Notes: a model not told the origin generated them from the letters alone. DNA of 64,000 nt from Anticarsia gemmatalis (GCF_050436995.1 NC_134756.1:5704001-5768000), one strand, 5' to 3'; shown: positions 1 to 13,377, counted from the first letter of the stretch. A program made the numbers and translations.

Positions 1-1927
1 CTTAACACCTCACACCGTTCCATTCAGCGTTTTGACAATAAACAAATATGCGTGCAGTATGCGACCGTCGCTGTTACGTCCGAATGTGTAATTACACAAT
101 GGCGTGCAGATGTCGGACTAAACCCGACCCTGACTAATGACTTCCAGAAAACAATACGCCAAATATGTAGCAAAAGGACAAAGACCTTTGAGTAGACTAT
201 ATAATATGTTTTAGAGTAGCGACAGTAGCAATAAAATTGCGACACCAAGCCGCATATACAAACATGTCGTTTTGTAGAATGGCTCGTATGCATTGGAAAT
301 GAGAATGCTTTTTATACGATATCCCACACTCTTCCTGTCATTACAACACTTTCATTATGATAACTATTGGTGTTTTCACCACGCCTACATCACTGTAACT
401 ATGTACGTGTCTACTACTCGTCTATTTCTCTGTTATGCCGACTTGTCTTTAGAGTTGAAATCTTAATAACACGTTTTATGTCACTCCCACACGTTCGTAC
501 GTCGCGTTTGCGGTTTGAATGTATGAATATTTAGCACGCGAGATGTGTTCCTTGAATTCTTATGTGCACTGAAATGTCTTGAAGTAATACGAACTCTGAA
601 CTTTAAATGAGTTCTCGTGTAAAGCGTTTTTAAAGACGCGGAGCGACTTTGAAAGATATCTAATAGAAGAAATGGGCATGAATATAAAATAATTTCCTTG
701 TTTATCTGATGTACACCGTAGACTGATTAGCAAATATCGGGAATTCTTTGTTGAAAGCGGAGGTTGTTAAACTAATTAAGTTGTTCATTGCATGTTGAGT
801 CGAAGCTTTTGACGTGAAAAAGGCAGGCCCGTCGATGAATGCACGATAAACTAGTTAAGATTGTAATACGGTTATTATACAGGGGCTAGGTCGGGGACAA
901 ACAATGACTCGCGGCCCACGCCCGTCTTGAAACTGAGCGAATATGATTCAAACGCGAGATGTAACAATAGAATGTACTATGACGAGAAATATTTAACATA
1001 ATAATACTGAGGTAAGTTTTATAACGGTAACCTCTCAACAATGTTGCGGGTGTAGGAGGAACACTGTTCCAAATCAAGAAGTTTATCCACAAAATATGCT
1101 TGTTATTTTGTATTACTTCATTTGGTACAAGTATTACAATTTATATTCCTAATATACACTAGGATGAATAACAACCAAAAGTTTATTTTTAATTGGGTTA
1201 AGTATTTACGGCATCTGCGTAAGTTCTCGGCAATTTCCAAAGCTGTGCACCACACTGCTAATGACAGTTAGTTCGTATAGTTACCATAAAGTAGATATGT
1301 ACATCGAAAGAAAGTAGTTCAACGGTAGCCACCCAGCTTCCTATCATTATAGATCAAGATCGGGCCACGAGTCTACGACCGGTTGCGGTGCTATAACCAC
1401 ACTGCATATTATAATGTTTAGACAATTATTCAGCTTTCTTGCAGATTTTATCAAAATTAATGGAAATTGTGACAGTCATTATATAGATTTTATCAGCTGA
1501 TTGCTGTCTAAGTACTTATTTTTATAAATAAAAGAAAATCAACTATTGGTTGGCCGATACTCGATTGCAAGTCCAAAATTTCCTTTGTCTATATCGATAT
1601 GTTGCAGTCAAAAATCTTAACCAGTCAAAACTTTTGACAGCCTGCTCAGTCAAAAGAGATTTAACTGATTTTGTTAGTCAATAGTAGTTTTGAGGCAGCG
1701 GTCTAAAGTAGTTTTGCCCATTTGTTGAGAGTGTTGAATGCAACATATCGATGAAGACCAAAGATATAAAGTTTCTTAACATGTTAATCTCTACTAATTT
1801 ATATATATTTTGCTCTCTAATTAAGAAAACACCTCACAAATATGGACTACCTCTAATCAAATTGCGTTTCACTTCAATATGTGACTAAACTATTGTTTGT
1901 TATAAAATTAAATTATGATTGTTTCAG
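1..1927. other. AT-rich non-coding stretch, nothing recognised
   Basis: There is no convincing exon, repeat boundary or RNA gene here. Open frames on both strands are short and lack family signatures. It precedes a candidate small exon and is probably intron or 5' flanking DNA of the ASPP-like gene. Confidence 0.4.
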
Positions 1928-1979
1928 ACGTGGCCGTTGATAAAGGGGGAAACACACATGTCCCCCAAAAATGATACCG
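1928..1979 (+). CDS. Candidate small 5' exon (52 bp), possibly of the ASPP-like gene
   Basis: The stretch is bounded by a good acceptor (pyrimidine-rich, ending gtttcag) and a strong donor (ACCG|gtgagtac). One frame is open throughout and contains an ATG at 1958 followed by SPKNDT; the other two forward frames have stops. It ends in phase 1. Spliced directly to the exon at 17025, this ATG would not read the Ras-association frame, so it is either 5' UTR with an out-of-frame upstream ATG, or an exon joined through an unseen intermediate exon, or a chance pair of splice signals. I do not recognise the peptide. Confidence 0.3.
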
Positions 1980-2262
1980 GTGAGTACAAAATTTTGCACC
2001 TTTAGTAATTTTATGTTTATTCAGATAATAGCTAAGTTTTGAAGGGGTTCGAGTTTAATTACTTCCGTGCGATTTTATCAAATTATGGTACGATGCGTGC
2101 GGTCAAGCCGCACCCTAGTAATTTTTGTTTTGCGTAATAAAATAATTTGCTTATAGACCGCGTTCCTTGGCTAGTTCAGTTAGTAGTCACATATATATTT
2201 TTATGTTGCAGAAAGTTGACATCTGATATGGCACTGATTGTTGCCGTAGCACGTTGTATAGA
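1980..2262. other. Non-coding stretch before the foldback element
   Basis: This is AT-rich sequence with a short GTGCGG...CCGCAC inverted repeat near 2097-2114. No coding signal is seen. Confidence 0.35.
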
Positions 2263-2581
2263 TGTCGCAGTAAGATAGATAAAGCCGTAACATAGTTATA
2301 TCCCTAGGGATATAATTATATGCCGTAACATAGTTACAATGAGAGTTTGAAGATGTCGCCGGAGCCCCGCTTCGCGGGGCTCCTCCTTCTGGGTGGTTTA
2401 AAAAAAAATAACCACGAAGGCTGAGGTGGGAGCTTCGCTTCGCTCGCTCCCACCTCAGCCTTCTAACCTAACCTACCCATGTCGGTTTGCCCAAAACTTC
2501 TTCTTTATAACTATATTACGGTATATAATTATATCCCTAGGGATATAACTATGTTACGGCTTTATCTATCTTACTGCGACA
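2263..2581. mobile_element. Foldback MITE with terminal inverted repeats and TAGA target duplication
   Basis: The element begins TGTCGCAGTAAGATAGATAA and ends with its reverse complement. The first 59 bp of the two ends are identical, and similarity continues to about 75 bp. TAGA flanks both ends (2259-2262 and 2582-2585), giving a 4-bp target duplication. Inside are two perfect hairpins: 2361-2383 (10-bp stem, GGAGCCCCGC arm) and 2416-2463 (18-bp stem, GAAGGCTGAGGTGGGAGC arm). There is no coding capacity, so it is a non-autonomous DNA transposon of unassigned superfamily. The near-identity of the ends suggests recent insertion. Confidence 0.85.
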
Positions 2582-2585
2582 TAGA

Positions 2586-5500
2586 CACAAAACATATTTA
2601 TTACAAGTTCAATTAATCTAGACTGAACTCATCATATACTGAGCCCTTACACTAAAATACAACGCTTGAGATACTACAGCAAAACTAACAGGAATTTTAT
2701 TGTTAATTTCAATTACAAATACTTTATTTATTACAGCCAACCTGTAAACAAAACCATATAAAAAGGCAGTGCAAACATATAAATAATGAGAAATTTGCTT
2801 AACGCCAGTCACCCCTTAGAAATAATTACACCAACATCTGCCCGGGGCAGCTGGCAGACTTATTGCTATCGTAATAAAGGAAGCAAGACGATTATTGAAT
2901 GCCGGAGGACTAGCTTTTTTCTGCGTATTTAGTTCTGCTAACTATTTAGTCGTTAGCAGTACGTACTAAGTAATTACTTTCTTATGTTGTAGAGTACTCT
3001 TTGATAAGATTAAGCACTATAGTCGTAGCTTCGCCAAAAATACTATTTCAGCAGCTTTTACTAGTCATTTGTAATTAGCTTTAAACATAATAATTAGCCT
3101 TTAATTAACACTTTTATACCATTGCTATAATGTCTTTCAATTTAATAGTCCGTCATTGTTGGTTTATTTTATTGACTATCTTTTAAAAGGCTGTTTGCAA
3201 TCGTACAAAAGATTACGTCTTAAATTTCGTACGGCTTAGGTTTAGTACGTATTTAACCTGAATACTTTGTTTGTATTGAATATATTGAGTACGGTGCAGG
3301 TCGTCTGTGGTTTTATGACGGACAAAGTAAATGTTGAGTAGTAAATACAACTAAGTAAATAAGCTATGAGCTCGTGGGCTGTTGCGTAATCCTATTCAGA
3401 AAATGTGTCAAAACTATACACAATATTATGTTTGTAACACAAAAGTGTGCCGTATGCACATTCGGCTATACTTACTATTTGACATAGCATTTTATTTGTG
3501 TATAACGCCTATTTATTATTAATTTTAGGTCATACAATATTTGCCAACCAGCTGTTGTGGCTATGTTGTGATATTCCAACTATGTTTCCAACATAGTTAG
3601 AAGAAAGGCTGTATAAGGTATATACGCCATATGTTCGATAAAAATTCTATGATAATAAATTAATTACAATTTAACAGTTATGTTGATTAGCATTGAAGTC
3701 CTAAAAATAACCATTTTTTTGTTTAAAATGTATTTCTCTATAACAGATGTACACTTGTTCATACATGACAGTGATTGGACGGCATTCTACATAATACAGT
3801 AGGTTTACCGTGTAGATAGAATCGTCATGTGGACATTATTTATTGATGTCCCTCACAATGAATGGAGCGTTTCAAAGCATTGAACGGAGACACACCGTAT
3901 GTTATGTAAGCGATTGTCATTTTTTGACGTTGATAAGAATTATTGTTAGCCCTCAGGAGCTATGGAATTTTCACGGGAAAAATAAATATTGTGTGGTTTT
4001 GTTCAAATCGGTATTTAATTCAAATCAGACATTGCATGGAGTATAATAATATAACGTATTTTTCGTAACCTGAAAAAGCACTAAACGTTATGTAAAACTA
4101 TTGGTACAGTTTGTTTGTCCATTTTTTTATCATTAATATTGTTTTATAACGGATTATCTCACTGTCTGCGATTTAAGTACCTTTTTGTTTGATTTTAGCT
4201 ACGGGAATTTTAAATAATTGCTGATCACAGATTAGTTAAAGATGTCCTTCACACCTTACCCTGACACCTCAATGCTGTCTTCAATTAGGATAAATAAAGA
4301 CCATCCTGCGTTAAATTTCTTCTTCGATTGATTTGCGGCCGAAGTACCCCATAACAATAGTATAGCTTGTCTTATAGACTGTTCTTATATGAAGCCATTG
4401 AAAGTTTATTGTTAGGGAAGGGTCGGTGTTCCATACATTACGTTTAGTGTCACTTCAACGACGTACTTTCGCACCAAGTATTAGTTATTTATTGATATGT
4501 CACAGTTTTACTGCACGTTTCATTGTTTTCGCTACGAATGTTTGGTCAAAGTTGTCAAAGCATTTTGGTATATTCACTACCCACATACCACCTACTCGTT
4601 TAGCTGTTAACATCCCCAGAACGTATTTATAGCGTAAACACTAAGTCTTGTACGAAGTTTCCGTCTAAGCTCAAAGGAGGAGGGAAATTGTGTACTACAG
4701 TTTAACCCTGTGGCTTAGTGCTAAAAATAGAGGTCCGCGCTATTTCGGCTTATGGTGTATTGACACCTTGTTAAGGGAAAATGGGAAGTGATACTGCCTT
4801 GTTATTTCTAAGTACATCGTCAATTTTTAGGTTTGCGGTTATAGTTTCATAGATGATGTCTTAAAATTACATAAGTTACCTCTACTTCTCTCTAAATATA
4901 GATTTGGGTTAATCACAATATTACAATAGATTTAGTTTTATAATTGGTATCTTTCTGGAGTTTTTTTTATTAATATACCATATTTGATGCATATATAAAA
5001 ACTCCTTTAATATTAAACCATTAGGTAACTTCGTAATATATATTACTCAGAAGCGCAGCGGATGACGTGACCAAAGTACTTAAACATCAGTAAATAATAT
5101 CCATGTTCAATTTAAGCTTATTTAAATAGCATAATTTGTACAAACAGTAGCAATTTCTCAACCATGTTGGGAATGAAATGCCTTTTAGAATCTTCATCTG
5201 TAAGCGAGAGGAGCAACAAATCAATGTCATAAGTTTGTTTGCGTGAATTAATAAACATGCGGCTTGATCGCCGGTTTGCTTGCGCGCACTTGCAATAGAA
5301 AATAGCTACAAGTAATGAAAGTCGAAAAACGTCTATAATATAATATTGCCTATGATTATTATGACTTTAAACTGTTTGAAGTTTACTAAAAATAAATTGT
5401 AAAAAGGTTTCTACTGTACTTTCTTTTCATTCGTTTCAGTTACAATGTACTCTATCAGCTATCAAGAAATCTCCATGGTGATTACATCGTATAATCATAA

Positions 5501-6200
5501 AATCGTGCCGTAACGTAGTTGGTAATTGAATTTTCATATCGTTGAAAGAAAATTGATTTATCCGACCGATAACACGAAGCAAACTGATAAACTGTATTTT
5601 GAGTAGCACACTTCACTATTGTGAAACTCATTTAAAAAAATCAAAAGAAAATTTATTTTTTTCTAACCAGCCATTTTAAACAAAGTATTCGTTTACCGAA
5701 ATATTATCCAAAATTATGCATTGCGTAAAGAAATCCGAACCGACAGAGATTTAAATAAATAGCACATTTTTAATCCTTCCTTTCCTGCTTTATTGAATTA
5801 AAAATATACTTAATTGTGAGTCACCGTCTCATAATCCCTTACGGGCCTTTTCATGGGATCTTGCGCGAATTATTTATTAAAAAAAGGTTAAGCTTATTTT
5901 AAAGGGCACCGGAAACCGGAGGCCGTTGTTTAAGCCCTTTTTGTTCCCGTAGCACCTTTGGACGTGGCTTTTGCCTTCTAAGTAATAGAAAAAAACATAA
6001 AATTGCCGTTGGTAATTGATACTGGCCTCTAACTGTTTCTGTTAGAACTTTTTTGTATAGATGTTTATGTTCTAGTTATTTTTTAATTAGACTCTACAAT
6101 GCAACCTTGCAGCCACGTATGAAAAGAATGTCGTCGTTTGTGGGTTTTATTTGTTAATGGAGACAATAAATTACGTCTATTACATTGCATTTTATTTGGT
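2586..6200. other. AT-rich intronic or intergenic stretch
   Basis: No exon with homology, repeat end or RNA gene could be supported. A small hairpin (CTATGTT/AACATAG) lies near 3581-3599. Open frames of 65-70 codons at 3843-4046 and 4426-4632 look like chance frames. Confidence 0.4.
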
Positions 6201-6201
6201 A

Positions 6202-6455
6202 CTAGCTGACCCGCGCAACTTCGCTTGCGTCACATAAGAGAGATTGCGTCATAATTTTCCCCGTTTTTGTAACATTTCTCGTTGCTACTCTGCTCCTATT
6301 GGTTGTAGCGTGAAAATATATAGCCTATAGCCTTCCTCAATAATTAGGCTATCTTACACTGAAATAATTTTTCAAATCGGATCAGTAGTTCCTGAGATTA
6401 GCGCATTCAAACAAACAAACAAACAAACTCTTCAGCTTTATAATATTAGTATAGA
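6202..6455 (-). mobile_element. Non-autonomous Helitron, about 254 bp
   Basis: Read on the minus strand, the element begins TCTATACTAATATTATAAAG at 6455 and ends CTAG at 6202, inserted between host A and T as Helitrons do. A short stem-loop (CGCAA...TTGCG) lies about 10 nt before the 3' end, followed by the GGGTCAGCTAG terminus. An (AAAC)n run sits near 6411-6426. No Rep-helicase frame is present. I recognise this end sequence as very common in Lepidoptera. Confidence 0.85.
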
Positions 6456-6456
6456 T

Positions 6457-8089
6457 GTGTCATGAATTAATTTAGATCTATGTTTTTAGTGTAGTATTTC
6501 GTAAAATTGATTAAGTTCTCTTCTCAAAATTTAATTGTAAGGTTTCCGGGATTGTTTAATTGCAGCTGCATCGTACATGTTTGCAGTATTACGAAGGAAC
6601 TCATTTCTGCACTCCCAGAGCGCACACCACATCCTCAATATGAGCTCCACAGCACTACGCGAAGTGCAAACCTTTGCATGCAAACATGTGTAATCTCGAC
6701 TTTGATGAGTTGTTTAAATTAAAATTAAGATAGATGAATTAAATGAGACAAACAAAATGGTTGATGGTAGATACCGATAGCCTTTGCTCGACAATAAGAC
6801 AGAATAGATTAAAAAAAACAATAATAAAGTGTTTTACATTTTTCAAATACACACATATCCTGTAAATGTGTAACTATTTTTATATACGCAGCGCGTTCGA
6901 TAACATTTTCACAGACGACTGGATATGTTTTGTTAAATAGAGGATTGCTTTTCTGAAATTACCCTGTAATGTTCTTTGCCCTTATGCTTGTTCTCTAATC
7001 ATGTAACAAAGCGCGATTCTATATTCGACAGTAGGTGCTATCGAGATTCGACAATTTAAAAGAACTGCAAAAACAGTTCCTACCGTGTCCGCCAGAGGCA
7101 CTGATCAGATTCTCATACTAGATTTCTAGCTAGCTAGCTGTTGATTGTCGATAATAGTAGAGAATAGCGCTACAGTAGCTCTGAAAATTCCATTAGAATG
7201 TTGGTATTTGTGTGTAATTTCCAAGAACGTTAGGAAAATAGGTTTTCACCGTACAAATGTCCACCCCATTGATAATGTAATATATTATTCACCCTTTACG
7301 TCAGTCATGGGAAGTAAAGGGTTGGTGATGCGTAACCTTTAGATACCTATGTATTTATGTTATTAAAATATCGAACCGATCGCTAATATTACACCTTCAC
7401 TCGTAACAATTACGTAATATAATTACCAAGTAAAATCTACATAATTGCAGGAAGTGTTAAATAAAAATAAATTTGTTCTGCTACATTATTAAAGTTAAAT
7501 ACTCGTATATACTTGGTTAATATGAGTCATGTGTGTGTGCAAGCGATTGGCGATCAAAAGGGCGATAAGATTGACGAAATCTGTATGTACAGTCGTAAAA
7601 TTATATTTATTTAAAATAGGCATAAAAATCAGAAGTTTCAGCATTTCTACGTTGGTGTGTTGACTTGTTTTCAAAAAAATACTAGCATAAAACCTTGTAG
7701 TAAAAGAAAATTGTATCACTTAAAAATTTGAGTGACAAAATTATAAGCTCTTTTATATGTTCCGTGATTCCAATCCAGCTTAATAGGTACATGAAAATCC
7801 TTAAACGCCATAATCCACCTCTATGAAAAGTAACGTGATAAAAATCACCGTTTCATTGAAGCTGATGCTATAATTAGTCTCATAGTTCTCGGCAGGAAAC
7901 AATTAATCTTTGCGGTGTTATAATGAAAAGTCTCACAGAAGAACAGTTGAGAGTCCCACTTCACAAGTAAAAGGGAAATTCTTTGCGTGTTACGCGTTTA
8001 TTAAACGTGTTACTTGTTTGATTACTTCTAAGTTATAGCACTAAGTAATTGCATGTTTACATTAAATCCCGGTTTCGCCATTAAATAAG
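6457..8089. other. Non-coding stretch
   Basis: AT-rich sequence with no recognised gene. A short GCTA tandem run occurs at about 7126-7140. Short open frames here have no recognisable domain. Confidence 0.4.
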
Positions 8090-8275
8090 TATCGCTTTTT
8101 TTTGACAACTCCCGCACTAAGAATTGCTCTTGTGTCGCGGGGATTTTTACAGACATACAAACAACGGACTCAGAGTACAAGCAGACCCGAAACAATAATT
8201 TGTGGATCGCGCAAATAATTGTTCCGAATGGGAATCGAACCAATGACCTCCCAACGCAATAGTATCGGCATGGTG
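8090..8275 (-). repeat. tRNA-derived SINE fragment, minus strand
   Basis: On the minus strand a Pol III B-box-like GGTTCGATTCCC (about 8229-8240) is followed by a tail containing GTTTCGGGTCTG, GTTGTTTGTATGTCTGTAAA and a CCCCGCGACACAAGAGC block. The same tail design occurs in the plus-strand SINE near 62419, so both belong to one SINE family, which I know from many Lepidoptera. The A-box side is not clear, so this copy is probably 5'-truncated or degraded. Confidence 0.75.
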
Positions 8276-8280
8276 AACTT

Positions 8281-9380
8281 ATCAAGTGTAATTATGACAG
8301 TTGTTTTAATCTATTTGTGGTCACTTAATATGTTAGATGCATTATTTGACACTTATCCATGTTCCGATGTTCTTATAGACATTCAGACGAAAAAAAATAC
8401 TAAACATTCTAATTATATTCCTCAGTCTAATTTTCTGTTCTCGTTATACGTACTTTAATTATAATATTATTTTCTGATTTTGACTCCGTATAATTTTATT
8501 CTGTGTGTAAAGTATGAAATTTGAGATATCAGAGACAAATACACGCGTACAATATTAAACTACCAGCTCTTTAATTATTACGTACACGAGTGAATAAGTC
8601 TACTATTAAACATAACATTATTTATAAAGGTTAAACCTTTACCTTACCTACATAATATTTTATTAAACTTAATAAAACTCGGTGCTGGTAAACATAATAT
8701 TTAGAAGTATAATAATTAAGGTTATTTTAACAAAAAATGTGGTAAAAACACTGGGAAATAGTAAAATGATTTAATATATCTTGGAAAAGAAAACACATTA
8801 AACAAATTTTTCTCTAGAACATTAAATACTAATGTAAATTAGATTAATTTTAGTTACCCATTTGTAGAAAAATCTACATTAGTACTACGTGTTTTTTTCA
8901 GTACTTTTCTTAAAATGTTTATTTTAAACAGAAGAACGCAGAACTTAATCATTACTGTAAATGTCAGCCGTGTTTTATAAACTATTTTACTGTTGAACAC
9001 GGTCTCCTCAGAGAATGAGAAGAATTTATTATAAATTGAACATCTAACAGATCTCAGTCACTGCTACGAAAAAAAATAGAGTACCTATAGAGGCTTTCAG
9101 CAACCTACAGGTTTTCAGAATTTTGGACAGTTCTTTAGAAAGCAAGTCTGTTTTAGAGTTACTGGTAAGCTATCAAAAGCTGCAGACTTCATTTATTGGA
9201 GACCTAGTTTTGCAAGTGTTCGGTGCAAGTATGAAATAATACAAAGTTTATTGATTTTCCACGAACTTAGTACCATACGAGTAGCAACTGCGGTTAGTTA
9301 GGGCGAAATACGCCGTCACTAAAATTATAAGATGATGTAGTACTATGGTTAGGTGTTCCAATAATGTGATTTTCCGTTAG
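8281..9380. other. Non-coding stretch
   Basis: AT-rich sequence with no supported feature. A weak, imperfect inverted similarity (TACTAATGTA.../...TACATTAGTA) occurs around 8827-8886. Confidence 0.35.
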
Positions 9381-9383
9381 TTC

Positions 9384-9400
9384 GCCGGCAGGTGGCGCTA
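9384..9400 (+). promoter_or_regulatory. Candidate CTCF-type insulator motif
   Basis: The sequence GCCGGCAGGTGGCGCTA closely matches the CTCF core shared by insects and vertebrates (CAG-GTGGCGC). It lies in a locally GC-rich patch of about 100 bp (9380-9480) inside AT-rich DNA, between a candidate 5' exon and the first recognised ASPP exon. The motif is seen; binding is inference. Confidence 0.4.
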
Positions 9401-12400
9401 GTGTGCGCGCTAGTTCGCAACTCGTTAGCACTGCCTCCATATCGCGCGCTCCTTGTAAATTGCCTGTCCTCCATAGTTTTCTTCAGTTTTACCCTCATGT
9501 ATAAAATTTCCTGAAGAACTTGGATGTTATTGAAAATTTATTGCGTTCAAGCTTCGCTCAACTTAGATTTAGATTTTAACGCGTGCGAGCGAGGAAATTT
9601 GTATGCGATACATCCCGAGGAAGAAGTTTGTTTTACTGTCGTATCTAGACATTTCGCGTTATGACAGTGTTTATAAAGTTATATTAAACTCACATAAAGA
9701 TTGACGTTAAAATAAGCAGCATTATCAAGGCTCGATTTACCAAGGGTTTGTTGTAAACTGTTTCATTGTTTGTTATCACATTCAGCATAGTTATATTCAA
9801 AAAACTGTGCTCTACTTTTAATAAACAGTATGTTAATGAGAAACCCATTATTACATAGAACCGCCACGAGAATTTCTAAATTAGCGGGTTTTCTATCTGC
9901 ACAGAATGAGCTCATAGTGCCTCAACTATCCTTTGTACTGAGATTAACGTCAGGGAAATTGTAAAACACATTTGTAATACAAAATACATTAAAATGTATT
10001 CTAAAATTGTAGATTAGTTTTCCTTGTTTCCTTTAGTTGTAACAAATATGTATTTTGGCTGCTTTTACAAAATATATTATTCTAAGGTACCACTTTTGGA
10101 GAATCAAATGGAATTTGGATCGATGTTACCTAGCGGATAAGTTACCTTACATTTATTCATAGGATCTGAAACTGGCTCTAAATAAGTACCATATTAATAT
10201 ATGTTACGAAAACTGCAACAAGAAATGGTGATAGCTTTACTAAACAATAAATATATTTATACCTTATCATGGAAGGGTATTACAAAAAGCTATTTATTAT
10301 TATTGCATACACTTTTCTCTAAATGCTAGATCAATATTTAATTATAAGTTTAACTCCAGTATCTAAGGGTTAATGATAGAGAACACTGTTTGTTTCAGTT
10401 CGTTAGTGCTTTGATATTTTGCCAAGACCGGATAATCTCTACAGCCATTCATTTAGCTGTACGGGACTTTTAGATTACAGTAGGTTGTAGTTTTATTTGT
10501 TTTGAGTTTTGTAGTAATAATGATATATTTGGATGCGTAATTAAATATCTGAGAAAATCTTAAATTGAATACGTTTTCCCACAGTTTATTAATTCATTTT
10601 AATTCCAAATTGAGCAAAGATTTGCCGCATTCATAACATACTGCGTTTTTTAGTTCTCAGAGCAGTTTGCGCTCACTGATTCATACTAATAGTCGAATTC
10701 AACGTGCAGTCGTGAATATTGAAGCTAAGCTGACAAAATTCTGTGAAAACGGTATCGATGAATAACCAATAAAATCCTAAATTCGAGCAGTGCGCTAAAA
10801 AAATTGGAAAAAAGCATGGCCAGTGTATTTTCATTTACTATGTGGAGTAGTCCAGTGAATAAGCAAGTCCGGTAGGGTTGATTAAATTTCTCTACTAGAG
10901 GTTGAAAAATTCGGAGAGCATTCGAATGGTCTAATGGACCTTTTGGGAAATGTTCCACGCTGAAATATTGAGTTACGTGAGGCTATACGAATTATTGACC
11001 TTAGACAAAACTAGTTTTGGTGAAAAGACCTGCAAATAAAAAAAAAATGTTGTTTTCGTCTTTCTTTTTATTCAAATACAAAACGTTAACTTATTTTCAA
11101 CACACTTCAAACTGTACGTATTTCGCGGTGGTCATAGTACAAATACAAAACAATAATATAATTTGCCGAAGCCTACAAATGCCCGTTAGTTTCCAGGTTA
11201 TCTACAAGTCCATCAATGTACTAGTATTAGCTCACTCACTCCGCTGTAATGACCGTCGCAACACGGAAAGTGAGCTACAGTGCTAATTAGAAAAAAATCT
11301 CACAAATTATCGTTGGAATGTAAATGAGTGGTTTCCTCGGCACGTTGTATCCCATAAGCTGTATAATAAGAGATGTTCAAATAGAAAATGCTTCTTTGAA
11401 CTTCTATAATAACATTACTCAACGTAAAAGCGAGAGCTGTTGATGCCGAAGAGTTAAAGGCTATAATTTGTATGTCGAAGTTGTTCTTACTTCTTGGATT
11501 TTAGAGTAACTTATGCTGCCTAACTTATTATGATGAAGTAAAGCCTGAAAGATGTAAGAGATTAAGAAATTAACTAACTAATAAATACGCAATTTGCTTC
11601 AGTTTGCACTGACCTGCGGGCTTATCACGTAGCTTAGATACTATTCAGTACATTGCTGCTTTGACGTAACGCGTTAATCATTATATTCTAAGAGAAGAGA
11701 GATACATGATAGCCGCCCAGGTGATTACATCAGTTTATCAAACACACCATATAAAAAATACGAATAACATAGTCGGTATTCCTTGAAAGTAAGAACATTA
11801 TACTATAATAATCATAAAGAAAAGCGTCTTTCAAGGGATTTGACTTTCTGACAGTTGTCGTATTCCGAGAATTTCAGTTGCTACTCGCGGATTAATTACT
11901 TCGCGTACCGAGAAATTGTGAAACTGTTTCTCTGTAGTTTATGACTCTTATTGTTTCTGACTAGTTTGTAGTTATTGCTCTGTTATTGTTCTATTGATCG
12001 CCACTTTATATTGTTTATTTCAAATCGACGTTTGTTGGTGTTGGATTACTTTTTCGACGAAAAAATATATATTATATTCTTTCTTAAATAACTAGGTATG
12101 TAAACTTTTTGATCTGTATCAAAGTCATAAGCGATTTTCCTCCGGTTTGCCGCTAACTGGGATAAAAATTCAATGCGAAGTGGAACAGAGGATATATCAG
12201 AATTGCAAATTCGAATTCTAAGGAAACTTGAACAGTTTACTGCAGCGGCAGAGCGTGTAGAAAATTGTTAGCACTTTTATACCGTCGCCATAATGCCTTC
12301 AAGTTTTGTTGGGATGCTACAAAAGAGATAAAATGTATCTCTACTATTTGCTTGGAATTCATGTCCGTATATTTTGCCGATAAATTCGCTACATAAGTAC

Positions 12401-12457
12401 TTCCTGGGTCCTATTGGATAGCTATTAGTCACGAGAATTTCACTTACGTTCGCTACA
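9401..12457. other. Non-coding stretch
   Basis: After the GC-rich tail to about 9480 the sequence is AT-rich, with no recognised exon or repeat. Open frames such as 11017-11286 (89 codons, low-complexity start) show no domain. Confidence 0.4.
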
Positions 12458-12529
12458 TTCTGATAATACCGAAGCTTGTATGAATAGTCAATAATTTGAC
12501 TATTCATACAAGCTTCGGTATTATCAGAA
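12458..12529. repeat. Near-perfect hairpin, 34-bp stem, TAAT loop
   Basis: Positions 12458-12491 are the exact reverse complement of 12496-12529, with only the four bases TAAT between them. The 3' end of this stem (CAGAA, 12525-12529) is also the start of the next hairpin. No coding function is apparent. The palindrome could form a cruciform or a fold-back RNA. Confidence 0.95.
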
Positions 12530-12564
12530 CGCATTCACTCGCTAATGCGAGTGAATGCGTTCTG
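12525..12564. repeat. Near-perfect hairpin, 18-bp stem, TAAT loop
   Basis: Positions 12525-12542 (CAGAACGCATTCACTCGC) are the exact reverse complement of 12547-12564, with a four-base TAAT loop at 12543-12546. It overlaps the previous hairpin by five bases and has the same loop sequence. Confidence 0.95.
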
Positions 12565-12565
12565 G

Positions 12566-13375
12566 ACAAATTGCTTGAATTAAGGCCGTTCCCTATTAGG
12601 TGATCGAGCTTGATATAGGGTTGTTTAGTATTTGTGTGCGGTTATTATCACCCACTTTGTCGTGGTTCCGGTCTATTGTTGTGCATTGAAGTCCATTGTG
12701 CTCTTAATTTAGGTTTTAATATATAGGCATAATGGGTGGTCTGTTATCTATGAACGGTAACACTATAGCTGCCAAATTCCTGTAATAATTACGTGTTTAC
12801 ACAATGATAGTCCAAAACGCTGTATGGTTTGAAAATTTCTTTGTGTAACTGCTGTTGCATTGAATTTATGTTCAGTTAATAATTGGATTAGGTCTGCATT
12901 GGCCTATGGCAGTAACAGTTTGCAAATTTTTACTGATTTTTTCTGAAATCATGTTTAAAATACGTCAGTCAATCGATGGGTCAAAACCCAGGTATATTAT
13001 TTCAGTTGTTGCCATATTATTTAAGTCAATTAATTATTAACATATCATATATCTAAGTTACGGGGAGAATGCGTGCTAATTAGAACAGTAATAGATTAAT
13101 AATGTCGTCCAACATAGTACAGGTATACATATGATTAATACGTATTTGTCTCAATATGCACACAGACAGAACACATCATCACTCAATTTAATGAAATATA
13201 TCGCTCTCTCGGAAGTGTCAGATGCTATTGATTTTTATCATTGAGCTATCGCCAAGTAAATATTTTTGTACTCATACATTTGTGTCACTATTTCGTGATT
13301 ACTAAGAGTAATTAACGATTTTAAACTTTCGCGACTTGTACACATAATATTTCAATGTAACAGGTGACAGTCAGT
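12566..13375. other. Non-coding stretch
   Basis: No gene, RNA or repeat boundary can be supported in this AT-rich interval. Confidence 0.35.
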
Positions 13376-13377
13376 CA

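Noticed and set aside
2463..2476. CTAACCTAACC run resembling the insect telomere repeat
   Set aside because: Only two to three units, inside a MITE; too short to be telomeric.
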